64,000 bases of DNA, from assembly GCA_003282155.1 (NCBI GenBank), contig QBZY01000001.1, positions 82,917 through 146,916 of the forward strand, written 5' to 3'. A model generated the notes under the pieces. It searched no databases. It was not told the origin of the DNA and saw only the letters and a list, made by a program, of their open reading frames with translations. The stretch comes from Pelagibacteraceae bacterium AG-337-I02 (lineage in GTDB: Bacteria > Pseudomonadota > Alphaproteobacteria > HIMB59 > GCA-002718135). The stretch's first letter is position 1. Each line of letters opens with the position of its first letter. The position numbers and the translations under genes were made by a program. Shown in pieces: positions 15,523-28,000 of this stretch.

Positions 15523-15945
15523 ATGAAAAATATTTTAACTAAAATATTCTTTTTTTGCTTATCCGTCACATGGTCATCATATCTTTATGGCCATGGGACA
15601 ATAATTTTTCCCAATGTTGAACATGGCGAGGGATATATAGATGTTAAAATATATGACTCCAAAGAGAGTTTTTTAGATGAGGAATTAGCTATTGAGAGTG
15701 TGAGAAAAAGAGTTCAAAAAGGTAGGGTTGTGGTCCCTTTAAGCAAAATACATGAAGGAAAAATTGCAATAGTTGCCTATCATGATGAAGATTCTAATGG
15801 AGAATTAAAGACAGGTTTATTCTGGCGACCAAAAGAGGGTTTTGCTTTTAGCAATAATTATCAGCCTAAAGGTCCTCCATCTTTTGAAAAAGCGGCAATC
15901 ATTTTAGTTCATGGCGAACCCGTGGTAATAGAACTTAATTATTAA
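15523..15945 (+). CDS. DUF2141 family exported protein
   Basis: Predicted periplasmic beta-rich protein of 140 residues with a signal peptide (residues 1-22 or so, ending near LYG). It has the DUF2141 pattern: a short strand VDVKIYD, the IVAYHDEDSNGELKTGLFWRPKEG stretch (Asp-Glu-Asp-Asn turn, then family-typical G-x-P-x-E-G) and a C-terminal strand EPVVIELNY. Function is unknown. It starts 28 bases from the divergent pabB gene and ends 11 bases before cysS, so it may be co-transcribed with cysS. Confidence 0.8.
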   Translation: MKNILTKIFFFCLSVTWSSYLYGHGTIIFPNVEHGEGYIDVKIYDSKESFLDEELAIESVRKRVQKGRVVVPLSKIHEGKIAIVAYHDEDSNGELKTGLFWRPKEGFAFSNNYQPKGPPSFEKAAIILVHGEPVVIELNY

Positions 15946-15956
15946 AAAATATATTG

Positions 15957-17339
15957 ATGTCATTACAATTACAAAACACACTAAGTGGTAAAAAAGAATT
16001 TTTTAAACCAGTTAATCCTAGTCATGTAAGAATTTATGCATGTGGGCCAACTGTTTATAATTTTGCACATATTGGAAATGCAAGAATGGCAGTGGTTAAC
16101 GATTTATTAGTTCGTGTTTTAAAAACCCAGTATAAGAAAGTAACATATGTATCTAACATCACTGATATTGATGATAAAATTATAGATGCGTCTAAGGAAA
16201 CTGGTGAGGACATCAGTGTTATTACATCAAAATATACTGAGATATACAATAATGATATGAGTGCCCTTGGTGTAAACCTTCCTGATATTCAACCAAGAGC
16301 AACTGATCATATAAAAGAAATGATTGAGTTAATAAAAAAATTAATTGAGGAAGAGAAAGCTTATGAAAAAGAAGGGCATGTTTTATTTCATGTACCAGCT
16401 TTTGAGAATTATGGAATTCTTTCAAAAAGAAATAGAGATGAACAAATAGCTGGAAGTCGTGTTGAGGTTGCTCCTTTTAAAAAAGATCCAGCTGATTTTA
16501 TTTTGTGGAAACCTTCCCCTTCTCCACTGCCAGGTTGGGTTTCACCTTGGGGATTTGGAAGACCGGGATGGCATTTAGAATGTTCTGTAATGTCAGAAAA
16601 ATCCCTGGGCCTGCCTTTTGATATTCATAGTGGTGGTATAGATTTAGTATTTCCTCATCACGAGAATGAAATAGCTCAAACTTGTTCAATTTCTGAAAAT
16701 AAACATCCTGAAGATTTTGCAACTTTTTGGTTTCACAATGGTTTTGTTAATGTTGAGGGTGAAAAAATGTCGAAATCGATTGGTAATATAAGACTAGTTC
16801 ACGAACTTAATAAAAAATATAAAGGAGAAGTTTTAAGACTAACATTATTATCAGCTCACTATAAACAGCCATTAAACTGGACTGAAGACATCATTGAACA
16901 AAATAATAAAATGATTGATAGACTTTATAGAGTTCTGTTAGAGCTATCAGAAGTTGAAATAGATTCTAAGATACCTTCTGAATCAATAATGGAATCAATT
17001 TTAGATGATTTAAACACGCCAAAAGTAATTGCAAAACTTAATGAGGAAGCAAATGATGTCTCATCTGCATCTGATGAAAGAAAAAGAGAAATCAAAAATA
17101 ATCTCCTATCAGCCGGCAAAATATTAGGTATTCTTGAGAATGATCCAAGTAGTTGGTTGGGTTATAATCAAAAAAATACTGAAAATACTGAAGAAATTGA
17201 AAGGTTGATAAATAAACGCAATGAAGCTAGACGCAGTAAAAATTTTAATTTGGCAGATGGTATAAGGAATATATTAAAAGATAAAGGTATAGAAATAGAA
17301 GATACTGATAAAGGAACGATTTGGCGGAAATCTAAATGA
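15957..17339 (+). CDS. cysS: Cysteinyl-tRNA synthetase
   Basis: Class I synthetase charging tRNA-Cys; 460 residues from the ATG at 15957 (an in-frame TTG just upstream is less likely). The N-terminal [17 protein letters not shown] contains the zinc cysteine and HIGH-like box. The second zinc region [10 protein letters not shown] and [15 protein letters not shown] follow, and EKMSKSIGN is the KMSKS loop. The ATGA junction overlaps thrS by 4 bases. Confidence 0.97.
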   Translation: MSLQLQNTLSGKKEFFKPVNPSHVRIYACGPTVYNFAHIGNARMAVVNDLLVRVLKTQYKKVTYVSNITDIDDKIIDASKETGEDISVITSKYTEIYNNDMSALGVNLPDIQPRATDHIKEMIELIKKLIEEEKAYEKEGHVLFHVPAFENYGILSKRNRDEQIAGSRVEVAPFKKDPADFILWKPSPSPLPGWVSPWGFGRPGWHLECSVMSEKSLGLPFDIHSGGIDLVFPHHENEIAQTCSISENKHPEDFATFWFHNGFVNVEGEKMSKSIGNIRLVHELNKKYKGEVLRLTLLSAHYKQPLNWTEDIIEQNNKMIDRLYRVLLELSEVEIDSKIPSESIMESILDDLNTPKVIAKLNEEANDVSSASDERKREIKNNLLSAGKILGILENDPSSWLGYNQKNTENTEEIERLINKRNEARRSKNFNLADGIRNILKDKGIEIEDTDKGTIWRKSK

Positions 17340-19261
17340 GTAAAAAGATAATAATTACATTACCAGATGGAAATAAAAAAGAAGTTGATAAAGGCATAAA
17401 TGGTCTAGATTTAGCTTCACAAATTTCTAAATCTCTTGCAAAAGAGTCAGTCGCTATAAAAATTAATAATGAAATAAAAGATATTAGTTTGCCTATTAAT
17501 AGTGATGCGTCAGTAGCAATTTTAAAAAGAGATAGTGATGAAGCCCTTGAATTAATTCGACACGACTGTGCTCATGTAATGGCAGAAGCTGTACAAGAAT
17601 TATTCCCAGGAACACAAGTTACGATTGGTCCAACTATTGAAAATGGTTTTTATTATGATTTTGCAAGAGGTGAGCCTTTTACTGTTGCTGATCTTCCAAA
17701 AATTGAAAAGAGAATGCATGATATCATACAAAAAAATAAAAATTTTGTAAGAGAAGTATGGTCTAAAGAAGAATCAATAAAACATTTTAAAGGTAAGGGC
17801 GAGGACTACAAAGTTGAATTAATAAATGATTTACCTAATAATGAGGAAATCAGTATTTACAAACAGGGTGACTGGTTAGACTTGTGCCGGGGCCCTCACA
17901 TGGTTTCAACTAAACAAATCGGTAAAGCATTTAAATTAATGAAGGTTGCTGGTGCTTACTGGCGAGGTGATTCATCCAATGTAATGCTAACAAGAATTTA
18001 TGGAACGGCATGGGCAACAGAAAAAGATCTTGAACAATACCTTTTACAAATTGAAGAAGCAGAGAAAAGAGATCACCGAAAACTAGGACGAGAAATGGAT
18101 TTATTTCATTTTCAGGAAGAGGCTCCTGGGGCGGTGTTTTGGCATCCTAAAGGTTGGACATTATTCCAATCCTTAATAAATTATATGCGAAAGAGACAAG
18201 AAAATGCAGGTTACGTAGAAACTAATACACCAGACATGATGGATAAGTCTCTATGGGAAACCTCTGGTCACTGGGATAAATTTAGTGACATGATGTTTAG
18301 AACTGAAGCAAAAGATGATAAAATTTATGCAATCAAACCAATGAATTGTCCTGGTGCTGTAGAAATTTTTAAACAAGGATTAAAAAGTTATAGGGATCTA
18401 CCATTTCTATTATCTGAGTTTGGAAAAGTACATCGTTATGAACCATCGGGCGCCCTTCATGGATTAATGCGAGTGAGAGCATTTACACAAGATGATGCAC
18501 ATATATTTTGTACAGAGGATCAAATTACACAAGAGAGTAAGACGGTATGTGATCTGATACTTAGTATCTATAAAGATTTCGGTTTTGATAATGTTAGAAT
18601 TAAATTTTCTGATCGTCCTGAAAAACGCGTTGGAGATGATGCTGTTTGGGATAAAGCTGAGGCTGCGTTAATGCAAGCTATGCAAGCAACAGGCCTTGAG
18701 TACTCGCTAAATCCAGGAGAGGGAGCATTTTATGGTCCAAAATTAGAGTTTGTTTTACGTGATGCAATTGGCAGAGACTGGCAATGCGGCACACTGCAAG
18801 TAGATTTAAATTTACCTGGAAGATTAGGAGCTACTTATGTGGGAGAAGATGGTAATAAGAAAATACCAGTCATGTTACATAGAGCACTATTTGGTTCCTT
18901 AGAGAGGTTCACCGGTATTCTAATTGAGCATTATGCAGGACATCTTCCGTTTTGGCTTTCACCATTGCAAGCAGTAGTTACTACAATTACATCTGATACT
19001 GATGAGTATGCTTACGAGGTACAAAAGGTATTAGTGTCTAAAGGAATTAGAGCCGAAATAGATACTCGTAATGAAAAAATTGGTTATAAGATACGTGAAC
19101 ACAGTAATAGCAAAGTGCCAGCAATTATTGCTGTTGGAAAAAAAGAAGCTCAAGATAAAACAGTATCTGTTAGAAGAATTGGATCTTCTGAAACAAAGAC
19201 CTTTAAATTAGAAGATATTGCTACTAGCTTATCTAAAGAAGCAAAATCACCAATAGAATAA
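17336..19261 (+). CDS. thrS: Threonyl-tRNA synthetase
   Basis: Class II synthetase, 641 residues, with the full bacterial architecture. A TGS domain is at residues 1-62 ([14 protein letters not shown]), followed by the editing (SAD) domain with [16 protein letters not shown] near 77. The catalytic core has [10 protein letters not shown] (motif with the zinc cysteine) and VHRYEPSG (motif 2). The [11 protein letters not shown] motif 3 and the C-terminal anticodon-binding domain complete it. It is translationally coupled to cysS and is followed after 3 bases by hemB. No T-box or operator leader is possible because it starts inside cysS. Confidence 0.97.
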   Translation: MSKKIIITLPDGNKKEVDKGINGLDLASQISKSLAKESVAIKINNEIKDISLPINSDASVAILKRDSDEALELIRHDCAHVMAEAVQELFPGTQVTIGPTIENGFYYDFARGEPFTVADLPKIEKRMHDIIQKNKNFVREVWSKEESIKHFKGKGEDYKVELINDLPNNEEISIYKQGDWLDLCRGPHMVSTKQIGKAFKLMKVAGAYWRGDSSNVMLTRIYGTAWATEKDLEQYLLQIEEAEKRDHRKLGREMDLFHFQEEAPGAVFWHPKGWTLFQSLINYMRKRQENAGYVETNTPDMMDKSLWETSGHWDKFSDMMFRTEAKDDKIYAIKPMNCPGAVEIFKQGLKSYRDLPFLLSEFGKVHRYEPSGALHGLMRVRAFTQDDAHIFCTEDQITQESKTVCDLILSIYKDFGFDNVRIKFSDRPEKRVGDDAVWDKAEAALMQAMQATGLEYSLNPGEGAFYGPKLEFVLRDAIGRDWQCGTLQVDLNLPGRLGATYVGEDGNKKIPVMLHRALFGSLERFTGILIEHYAGHLPFWLSPLQAVVTTITSDTDEYAYEVQKVLVSKGIRAEIDTRNEKIGYKIREHSNSKVPAIIAVGKKEAQDKTVSVRRIGSSETKTFKLEDIATSLSKEAKSPIE

Positions 19262-19264
19262 ACA

Positions 19265-20266
19265 ATGAATAACATGCAAGGTAAGTTTCCAAGTACAAGA
19301 CTTAGACGTAATAGAATGAAAGAATTTTCTCGTCGTTTAGTTGCTGAAAATACACTTAGTGTTAATGATTTAATTTTACCTCTATTTGTATGCGAGGGAA
19401 ACAAAGTTGATGATCCTATTATTTCAATGCCTGGTGTTAGCAGATACTCTATTGATAATCTTTTATATCAAGTAGAGAAAGCTGTTAAATTTAATATTCC
19501 TGCAATTGCTATATTTCCACAAATTGAAAGTGATCTTAAAAATTCTGAGGGAAGTTTAGCTGTAGATGAAAATAATTTGGTGTGCAGATCAATTAAAAGT
19601 ATCAAAAAGGATTTTCCAAATATTGGTATTATATGTGATGTTGCCTTAGATCCTTTTACTGATCATGGGCATGATGGTTTAGTTATAAGTGATAAAATAG
19701 ATAATGATAAAACTTTGGAGGTTTTGGAACAACAGGCTCTAGTCCAAGCAAATGCTGGTTGTGATGTAATCGCCCCGTCAGATATGATGGATGGAAGAGT
19801 TGGAAGAATAAGAACTGCATTAGATTCAAATAATTTAACAGATACTCTCATACTTTCTTACGCTGCTAAATATGCTTCAGGTTTTTACGGTCCTTTTAGA
19901 GATGCTATAGGCTCTGGTTCTAATTTAGGTAAAGATGGTAAATTAACATATCAAATGGATCCATCGAACAGTGATGAAGCAATTAGAGAAGTTGGATTAG
20001 ATATAAGTGAAGGAGCAGATATGGTAATGGTTAAGCCTGGTATGCCTTATCTTGATATTATTTCTAGAATAAAATCAGAATTTAAAGTTCCAACCTTTGC
20101 CTACCAAGTATCTGGTGAATATTCGATGATAAAAGAGTCAATTATTAAAGGTTGGCTAAATGAGAAAGTTATAATGGAATCTCTTTTATCTTTTAAAAGA
20201 GCTGGAGCAAATGGTATACTGACTTACTTTGCATTAGAAGCTGCTGAAAAATTAAAAAATGAATAA
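19265..20266 (+). CDS. hemB: Delta-aminolevulinic acid dehydratase (porphobilinogen synthase)
   Basis: Condenses two 5-aminolevulinate molecules in heme synthesis; 333 residues. Schiff-base lysines are K202 ([13 protein letters not shown]) and K257 ([10 protein letters not shown]). The metal-site segment reads [14 protein letters not shown] (125-138), with aspartates and alanine in place of the zinc-binding cysteines. This predicts the magnesium-dependent, cysteine-free class common in alphaproteobacteria and Pseudomonas. A start at MQGKFPS (residue 4) is equally possible. It overlaps hisI by 8 bases. Confidence 0.96.
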   Translation: MNNMQGKFPSTRLRRNRMKEFSRRLVAENTLSVNDLILPLFVCEGNKVDDPIISMPGVSRYSIDNLLYQVEKAVKFNIPAIAIFPQIESDLKNSEGSLAVDENNLVCRSIKSIKKDFPNIGIICDVALDPFTDHGHDGLVISDKIDNDKTLEVLEQQALVQANAGCDVIAPSDMMDGRVGRIRTALDSNNLTDTLILSYAAKYASGFYGPFRDAIGSGSNLGKDGKLTYQMDPSNSDEAIREVGLDISEGADMVMVKPGMPYLDIISRIKSEFKVPTFAYQVSGEYSMIKESIIKGWLNEKVIMESLLSFKRAGANGILTYFALEAAEKLKNE

Positions 20267-20732
20267 CATTCAATTTGAAAAAAGAAAATCTATAGAACAA
20301 GTTGAGGAGTCAAACGAGCTTGCTCCAAAATTTGATTCGAATGGTCTTATACCAGTTGTAACGACTGACTTTTCTTCAGGTGAGTTACTTATGCATGGCT
20401 ATATGAATGAAGAAGCTTTTAAAAAAACTATAAGTTTGGGTGAAGCTGTATATTATTCTAGAAGTAGAAATACTCTTTGGCATAAAGGTAAAACAAGTGG
20501 ATTAACTCAAAAAATAAAAGAAATAAGAATTGATGATGATCAAGATTGTGTTTGGTTAAGAGTTGATGTCAAAGGTGGTGCCAGCTGTCATGTGGGATAT
20601 AGATCATGTTTTTATAGAAGCATTCCTTTGGATGGTTCTAGCTCTAAAGTTATTCTCAAATTTGAAGAAAAAGAAAAAGTTTTTGATCCTGAAGAAGTAT
20701 ACAAAGGTGCCTTAAATCCTACTAAACTATAA
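20259..20732 (+). CDS. hisI: Phosphoribosyl-AMP cyclohydrolase
   Basis: Zinc enzyme opening the purine ring in histidine synthesis; 157 residues with no HisE fusion. [17 protein letters not shown] near residue 64 and the D-D-D-x-D-C cluster ([13 protein letters not shown]) followed by [14 protein letters not shown] supply the zinc cysteines and magnesium aspartates. It is separated from the other his genes, which lie about 25 kb away; in many alphaproteobacteria hisI is likewise unlinked. It overlaps hemB by 8 bases and shares one base with ribA. Confidence 0.95.
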   Translation: MNNIQFEKRKSIEQVEESNELAPKFDSNGLIPVVTTDFSSGELLMHGYMNEEAFKKTISLGEAVYYSRSRNTLWHKGKTSGLTQKIKEIRIDDDQDCVWLRVDVKGGASCHVGYRSCFYRSIPLDGSSSKVILKFEEKEKVFDPEEVYKGALNPTKL

Positions 20733-21322
20733 TGTCAGACAAATTAAAGTTTATTGAAACTAGTAAACTTCCTACAGATATTGGAGAGTTCACTGTACAT
20801 GCATTTACAGATGAAAATGAATCTAAAGATCATTTGGCAATATGTATGGGTGACTTGCTTACCGATGAACCAGTTTTATCAAGAATTCATTCTCAATGTA
20901 TTACAGGTGAATCTTTTTTTAGTATGAGGTGTGATTGTAGATTCCAACTAACTGAATCATTAAAACAAATTGCTCAAAATAGAAGAGGAGTTATTTTTTA
21001 TCTACAACAAGAAGGAAGGGGTATTGGTCTTTCAAATAAAATTAAAGCATATAGTTTACAAGACAAGGGGCTAGATACCGTTGAAGCTAATCATCAATTA
21101 GGTTTTAAAGATGATGAGAGAACATATGAAAATATAGCTGGAATGGTAAAATATTTGGCGATTAAAAAATTAGACTTAATAACTAATAATCCAAAAAAAA
21201 TAAAAGCGCTGGAAGACATGGGTATCAAAGTAAATCAAAGAGTTCCTATTTTCTCAGATACCAATAAGTACAATGAAAAATATCTCTCGACTAAGAAAAG
21301 TAAACTTGGTCATCTAATATAA
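20732..21322 (+). CDS. ribA: GTP cyclohydrolase II
   Basis: First step of riboflavin synthesis from GTP. At 196 residues this is the stand-alone cyclohydrolase without the RibB domain. Zinc ligands are C56, C67 and C69 (RIHSQCITGESFFSMRCDC), and QQEGRGIGL (92-100) is the nucleotide-binding signature. The catalytic stretch GLDTVEANHQLGF follows, and TNNPKK near residue 150 completes the site. It is contiguous with hisI and with the cupin gene. Confidence 0.95.
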   Translation: MSDKLKFIETSKLPTDIGEFTVHAFTDENESKDHLAICMGDLLTDEPVLSRIHSQCITGESFFSMRCDCRFQLTESLKQIAQNRRGVIFYLQQEGRGIGLSNKIKAYSLQDKGLDTVEANHQLGFKDDERTYENIAGMVKYLAIKKLDLITNNPKKIKALEDMGIKVNQRVPIFSDTNKYNEKYLSTKKSKLGHLI

Positions 21323-21727
21323 GTGAAAGCAGATAGTTTAATAAAAAAACTTAATATGATTAGTCACCCTGAAGGGGGGCATTATGTCGAAAATTTTAAA
21401 AACGATAATGTAAGTCAAATTTACTATTTATTAAAAAAAAATGAGAAGTCTCATTGGCATCGACTAACTAAAAATGAAATATTACATTTCTATTCTGGGG
21501 ATCCTCTAGAAGTTTTTACATCTAGTGATGGAATTGATTATGAGCTTTTCTCATTAGGATCAGATGATAAATATATTTACACGGTAAAAGCGAATACATG
21601 GTTTTCGATGCGATCTGCTGGATCTTACAGCTTAATTGGGTGCACTGTCGCACCTGCTTTTGATTTTAATGATTTTGAGCTTGCCCCTGCGACGTGGCGA
21701 CCTGAAAAATTCAAAATTGAGTTATAG
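21323..21727 (+). CDS. Cupin, DUF985 family
   Basis: Single-domain cupin of 134 residues. The opening LIKKLNMISHPEGGHYVE and the WHRLTKNEILHFYSGDPLEVF stretch match DUF985 proteins, which resemble sugar-binding or epimerase-like cupins. The C-terminal half has APAFDFNDFELA. No enzymatic function is established. It begins with GTG immediately after the ribA stop, so it is probably co-transcribed with ribA, and it is the last gene before katG. Confidence 0.88.
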   Translation: MKADSLIKKLNMISHPEGGHYVENFKNDNVSQIYYLLKKNEKSHWHRLTKNEILHFYSGDPLEVFTSSDGIDYELFSLGSDDKYIYTVKANTWFSMRSAGSYSLIGCTVAPAFDFNDFELAPATWRPEKFKIEL

Positions 21728-21787
21728 TTTTCACTTTTCTTTAATTTAAATTCTTTATATATTAGTACTATATAACGGAGGTTCTAA

Positions 21788-23923
<2,136 letters not shown>

Positions 23924-23945
23924 AATAATTTAAATTAATTAAAAA

Positions 23946-23964
23946 GTGGAACTTTAAGTTCCAC
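23946..23964. terminator. Bidirectional Rho-independent terminator between katG and the SnoaL-like gene
   Basis: GTGGAACT-TTA-AGTTCCAC forms a perfect 8-bp stem with A-run before and T-run after. It can therefore end katG on the plus strand and the convergent transporter operon on the minus strand. It is the clearest intrinsic terminator in the window. Confidence 0.9.
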
Positions 23965-23969
23965 CTTTT

Positions 23970-24290
23970 TCATTTTGGCATATTAGTTGCACCAGTCTCT
24001 AGTGAAATTATTTTACCATCTTTATATTTATATACTGCCATTACAGCCTGTGTATTTCCATCTTTAAAAGTAACAAAAGAGTGATGTATCCCAATTTCAT
24101 CATTTTCATAAACAATTCTAGACTTATCATCATTAATGTCATCACTCATGGCCCAGCCTATAACGTCGGACTTTGATAAAACATTACCACTAGAATGCAT
24201 TGTAAATTTAAAATCATCATGGATAATTTCATTCATTCCTGCTTCATCTTTTTCGTTAAACACTTTCATATATTTTTCTAATATAGACAT
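23970..24290 (-). CDS. SnoaL/NTF2-like domain protein
   Basis: Small protein of 106 residues with the NTF2-like pattern: an N-terminal helix LEKYMKVFNEKDEAGMNEIIHDDF, then strands with FTMHSSG and HHSFVTFKDGN, ending in VYKYKDGKIISLETG. Such proteins act as isomerases, hydrolases or binding proteins, and no specific role can be assigned. It lies 56 bases after the transporter permease gene on the same strand, so it may be the last cistron of the nucleoside transporter operon. It ends at the shared terminator. Confidence 0.72.
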   Translation of the reverse strand: MSILEKYMKVFNEKDEAGMNEIIHDDFKFTMHSSGNVLSKSDVIGWAMSDDINDDKSRIVYENDEIGIHHSFVTFKDGNTQAVMAVYKYKDGKIISLETGATNMPK

Positions 24291-24346
24291 ACTATCTCCA
24301 GAGTTAATATATTACTTATATAGATATTTTACAAAAATAACTTAGT

Positions 24347-25318
24347 TTATCTTTCTTTAATATATGGCTGACCAATTGCATTAGGGGCAATTGCTTTACC
24401 AACAAAGCCGGCAAGTAAAACAACAGTTAACACATAAGGTAATGCTTGTATAAGTTGAACAGGTATTTCTCCTATTGCAGGTAACTCAACTCCTTGTAAT
24501 CTGATTTGAAGTGCATCAGTAAATCCAAAAAGTAGACAAGCAACTAATGCTGTTTTAGGATGCCACTTTCCAAAAATCATAGCTGCTAAAGCTAAGTATC
24601 CTCTACCAGCTGACATCTCTCTAAAAAAATTAGCATTTACTGCGGTTGATAAATGAGCTCCAGCAAAGGCAATTAAAACACCATTAATAGCCAAAGCTTT
24701 ATATCTCATCGCAAATACATTAATGCCTGCTGTATCAACAGCACTTGGGTTTTCTCCAACTGCTCTTAACCTCAAACCAAAACTGGTTTTAAACACAACC
24801 CAAAACACTAATGGAACTGTAAGATATGCTAAGTAAACAAAAATATAATGCCCACTTAATATATCGCTATAAATTGTACCTATTATTGGCACATCTTTTA
24901 AACTCTTAGCGAAAGGTAGGTTAACTTCTAGAAAACGCTGATCTTCATTTAATGTTGGTGTTAAACCTGCTTGCCCAAACCAAGCAGCTGCCAGAGCAGT
25001 AGTTAAACCAATTATTAAAATATTTATAGCAACACATGAAACAACTTGATCACCCTTATAGGTAACAGAAGCAAAACCATGCAACATTGAAAGGCTAACA
25101 CATGCTATAATAGCTAAAAATAAACCAAGCCATGGATTTCCTAAAAAATAAGAACCTACTGCAGCTACAAAAGCAGCCATAAGCATTTTTCCCTCTAAGC
25201 TAAAATCAATAACCCCTGATCTTTCAGCAAATATACCTGCCATGGCAGCAAAAACTAATGGTGTTGAAATTCTTAAAGTAGAATTTATTAAAGATGCAAT
25301 GTCAGATAAAAATTCCAT
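24347..25318 (-). CDS. Nucleoside-type ABC transporter permease (second subunit)
   Basis: Polytopic permease of 323 residues, BPD_transp_2 family (NupC/YufQ-like), partner of the larger permease upstream. It has about eight to nine hydrophobic segments. ERSGVIDFSLEGKMLMAAF near residue 32 and the GLRLRAVGENPSAVDTAGI loop near 188 are family signatures. It overlaps the upstream permease gene by one base. With the BMP binding protein and dual ATPase it forms a complete importer, most likely for nucleosides. Confidence 0.92.
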   Translation of the reverse strand: MEFLSDIASLINSTLRISTPLVFAAMAGIFAERSGVIDFSLEGKMLMAAFVAAVGSYFLGNPWLGLFLAIIACVSLSMLHGFASVTYKGDQVVSCVAINILIIGLTTALAAAWFGQAGLTPTLNEDQRFLEVNLPFAKSLKDVPIIGTIYSDILSGHYIFVYLAYLTVPLVFWVVFKTSFGLRLRAVGENPSAVDTAGINVFAMRYKALAINGVLIAFAGAHLSTAVNANFFREMSAGRGYLALAAMIFGKWHPKTALVACLLFGFTDALQIRLQGVELPAIGEIPVQLIQALPYVLTVVLLAGFVGKAIAPNAIGQPYIKER

Positions 25319-26433
25319 TATGCATTAGCCTTTAAGTTTAGTCTATTAACAAAGAAGTTTTCGATTTGTGGTCTAAATAGATTTTCTAAAGCACCACTAA
25401 ATAAAATAATTACACCTTGGACAGCAACAAACATGTACCTAGTGATATTTGGCATGTCAAATGTAACTTCTGATCCGCCTTGATATAAAATTCCAAATAG
25501 AAATGCTGCTGGAAAAATTCCTATAGGGTGGTTTCTTCCCATTAAAGCAACAGCTATTCCAGTAAAACCATATCCAGCCGGAAATCCTGCAACGATTTTA
25601 TGATGTACTCCTAATATTTCATTAACGCCTAATAGTCCTGCAAGACCTCCAGATATACACATTGCAATAATTATATTTTTATAAGGTGAAATTCCTGCAT
25701 AAATTGCAGCTTGTGTATTATGTCCAACAGCTCTCATTTCGTAGCCCCATCTTGTTTTCCAAACTAAAAACCATACAAAGACTGATGCAACAATTGCTAA
25801 AAGAAAGGAAATATTTAACGGCGAATACCTAATCTTAATTCCAAGTAGGGCAGCAAAATCTTCGAAACTTGGAAACCATTGCTCTTTAGGTAAAGCAACC
25901 GTATGAGGTCCCATTTGTGTTGTGTCCCTTATTACATCAACAAGAAGAAATACCATTAAAGATGCAGCTATAAAGTTAAACATAATTGTAGTTATAACTA
26001 CATGACTGCCTCTCGTTGCTTGAAGGTATGCTGGGATAAAGGCCCAAGCTGCACCAAAAACTACAGCGCCTCCAACAGCTAGAAACCATACAATAGGAAC
26101 AGGTAAAAAACTAAAATTTATAGCAACTAAAAAAACACCTAGACCACCTATATATGCCTGACCCTCACCACCGATATTAAAAAGCCTACAATGAAATGCG
26201 ACGGCAAATGCTAAACCAGTAAAAATAAAATTTGTTGTATAATAAAGTGTGTATGCGAAACCCTCGATATAACCAAAAGAGCCGTAGATAATTAACTTTA
26301 CTGCTTCATAGGGATTTTCACCTGCAATAAATATAAATAAGCCTGAAACAAATAATGCTAAAGTTAAGTTAACAAGAGGAACGATAAGATTGGATACCCA
26401 CCATGGAACTTTAGATTTATCTACTGTTGCCAT
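25318..26433 (-). CDS. Nucleoside-type ABC transporter permease (first subunit)
   Basis: Polytopic permease of 371 residues, NupB/YufP-like. It contains FNIGGEGQAYIGGLG near residue 86, the conserved G-G-E-G-Q segment, and EMRAVGHNTQAAIYAGI near 230, the cytoplasmic coupling loop. One-base overlaps with the ATPase gene upstream and with the second permease gene downstream indicate one transcription unit. A riboflavin-type BMP importer is an alternative, but companion nucleoside enzymes elsewhere in the window favour nucleosides. Confidence 0.92.
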   Translation of the reverse strand: MATVDKSKVPWWVSNLIVPLVNLTLALFVSGLFIFIAGENPYEAVKLIIYGSFGYIEGFAYTLYYTTNFIFTGLAFAVAFHCRLFNIGGEGQAYIGGLGVFLVAINFSFLPVPIVWFLAVGGAVVFGAAWAFIPAYLQATRGSHVVITTIMFNFIAASLMVFLLVDVIRDTTQMGPHTVALPKEQWFPSFEDFAALLGIKIRYSPLNISFLLAIVASVFVWFLVWKTRWGYEMRAVGHNTQAAIYAGISPYKNIIIAMCISGGLAGLLGVNEILGVHHKIVAGFPAGYGFTGIAVALMGRNHPIGIFPAAFLFGILYQGGSEVTFDMPNITRYMFVAVQGVIILFSGALENLFRPQIENFFVNRLNLKANA

Positions 26434-27953
26434 TACACAACTCCTGCCATTAATAAACCTAACTCACGATCAGTAACATTTTTATTTTCTTTTTCACCTA
26501 CTATCTTTCCATCAAACATAACAGCAATTCTATCAGACAATGAAAGCACTTCATCCAATTCAACAGATACTAAAAGTATTGCAGCTCCTCTATCTCTCAT
26601 ATCTATAAGTCTTTGATGAATAAATTCAATGGCACCTATGTCTACACCTCTCGTTGGTTGACCAACCAATAATACTTTTGGTTTTTCATTAAGTTCTCTA
26701 CTTAAAATTATTTTTTGTTGATTACCACCTGAGAAATTTGATGTTATTAAATTTGGTGATTGAGGTCTTACATCATACTCTTCCATAATTGTTTTAGAAT
26801 GAGAAATTATATCTTTATTATTTAAGATTGATGATTTTGAAAAAGGCTGTTGATCATGATAACCAAATATAAGATTTTCATAAGCTTTAAAATCCGTAAC
26901 TAGTCCCATTCTTTGTCTATCTTCAGGCACGTGCGCTAAACCCTTTTCTTTTAGCTCTCTTGGATTCAGGAAATTTTGACTATCTGATATTTTTTTTCCA
27001 TCTAGATATATTTCGCCTGACTCAACTTTTCTAATTCCAGATAATGCTTCCAATAATTCTGTTTGACCATTTCCCGTAACACCTGCTAAACCTAAAATCT
27101 CTCCTGCACAAATTTCTAAATTTACGTTTTTAACCCTTGTTACATCTAGATCGTCTTTAACTGTAAGATCTTCAACTTTAAACACAACATCACCTGTTTT
27201 GACCTCTGATTTATCAAGCCTTAACAGCACGCTTCTGCCCACCATCATTTCAGCCAATTGTTCTTTGTTCGTATCTTTAGTTTTAATGTGACCAACCATT
27301 TCCCCCTGGCGCATTACAGAAACCTGGCTTGTGAGGTCCATTATTTCTATTAATTTATGGGTAATTAAAACAATTGTTTTACCTTCCTCGTTAAGTGAAC
27401 GTAATATTTTGAATAATTCATCGACTTCTTGAGGTGTTAAAACACCTGTGGGCTCATCAAGTATAAGAATTTCTGCACCTCTATATAACGACTTTAATAT
27501 TTCAACTCTTTGACGGAATCCAACTGATAAATCAGAAATTATAGAATTAAGATCAATATTTAATTTGTATGTATCACAAAGATTTTTTAAATCTTTTTTT
27601 GCTTTTACAAAATTTTTTCCAAATACTAATTCACCCTCAAATCCTAAAATTATATTTTCTAAAACTGTAAAGTTTTCTACTAACATAAAATGTTGGTGCA
27701 CCATACCAATGCCATTAACTATAGAGTCTTTTGGTGATCTGAGATTTATCTCTTTTCCATTAACTTTTATTGTTCCTGAATTTGCTTTATAAAGACCAAA
27801 CACGATGCTCATTAGCGTGGATTTTCCAGCACCGTTTTCCCCAATTATTCCATGGATTGTACCTTTATTAATTGTGAGGTTAATATTCTTATTGGCATGA
27901 ACATGGCCGAAAGATTTATTTATATTTTTTAACTCAAGGATAGGTGAGACCAT
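26433..27953 (-). CDS. Nucleoside-type ABC transporter ATP-binding protein (two ABC domains)
   Basis: Fused ATPase of 506 residues. Domain 1 has Walker A GENGAGKST (38-46), a degenerate signature LSVGFRQR and Walker B LILDEP. Domain 2 (from about residue 255) has the altered P-loop TGNGQTELLEAL and the good signature FSGGNQQK. This asymmetric arrangement is typical of sugar and nucleoside importers, with one functional and one weakened site. The ATG (27953-27951) lies at the edge of a perfect hairpin, which may limit its translation compared with the binding protein. Confidence 0.94.
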   Translation of the reverse strand: MVSPILELKNINKSFGHVHANKNINLTINKGTIHGIIGENGAGKSTLMSIVFGLYKANSGTIKVNGKEINLRSPKDSIVNGIGMVHQHFMLVENFTVLENIILGFEGELVFGKNFVKAKKDLKNLCDTYKLNIDLNSIISDLSVGFRQRVEILKSLYRGAEILILDEPTGVLTPQEVDELFKILRSLNEEGKTIVLITHKLIEIMDLTSQVSVMRQGEMVGHIKTKDTNKEQLAEMMVGRSVLLRLDKSEVKTGDVVFKVEDLTVKDDLDVTRVKNVNLEICAGEILGLAGVTGNGQTELLEALSGIRKVESGEIYLDGKKISDSQNFLNPRELKEKGLAHVPEDRQRMGLVTDFKAYENLIFGYHDQQPFSKSSILNNKDIISHSKTIMEEYDVRPQSPNLITSNFSGGNQQKIILSRELNEKPKVLLVGQPTRGVDIGAIEFIHQRLIDMRDRGAAILLVSVELDEVLSLSDRIAVMFDGKIVGEKENKNVTDRELGLLMAGVV

Positions 27954-27980
27954 AAAGTTATCTAATCTCTTGGTCTCACC
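27943..27980 (-). other. Hairpin at the start codon of the transporter ATPase gene
   Basis: GGTGAGACC (27980-27972 on the minus strand) and GGTCTCACC (27951-27943) pair perfectly over 9 bp. The second arm begins at the G of the ATG. The loop of 20 bases holds the weak AAGAGA ribosome site. The structure separates the highly expressed binding-protein cistron from the ATPase cistron and could reduce translation of the latter or protect the former from decay. Confidence 0.65.
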
Positions 27981-28000
27981 AAATTTTTAAAATAGTTCTA

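Noticed and set aside
21758..21775. TAGTACTA palindrome before katG as an OxyR or Fur operator
   Set aside because: It is too short and overlaps a generic AT-rich -10 region; it does not match OxyR spacing or a Fur/Irr box, so it is only mentioned under katG.
26925..26940. CACGTG hexamer within the transporter ATPase gene as a third parS site
   Set aside because: Only the 6-bp core matches; the flanking TTT/AAA needed for a parS site is missing.
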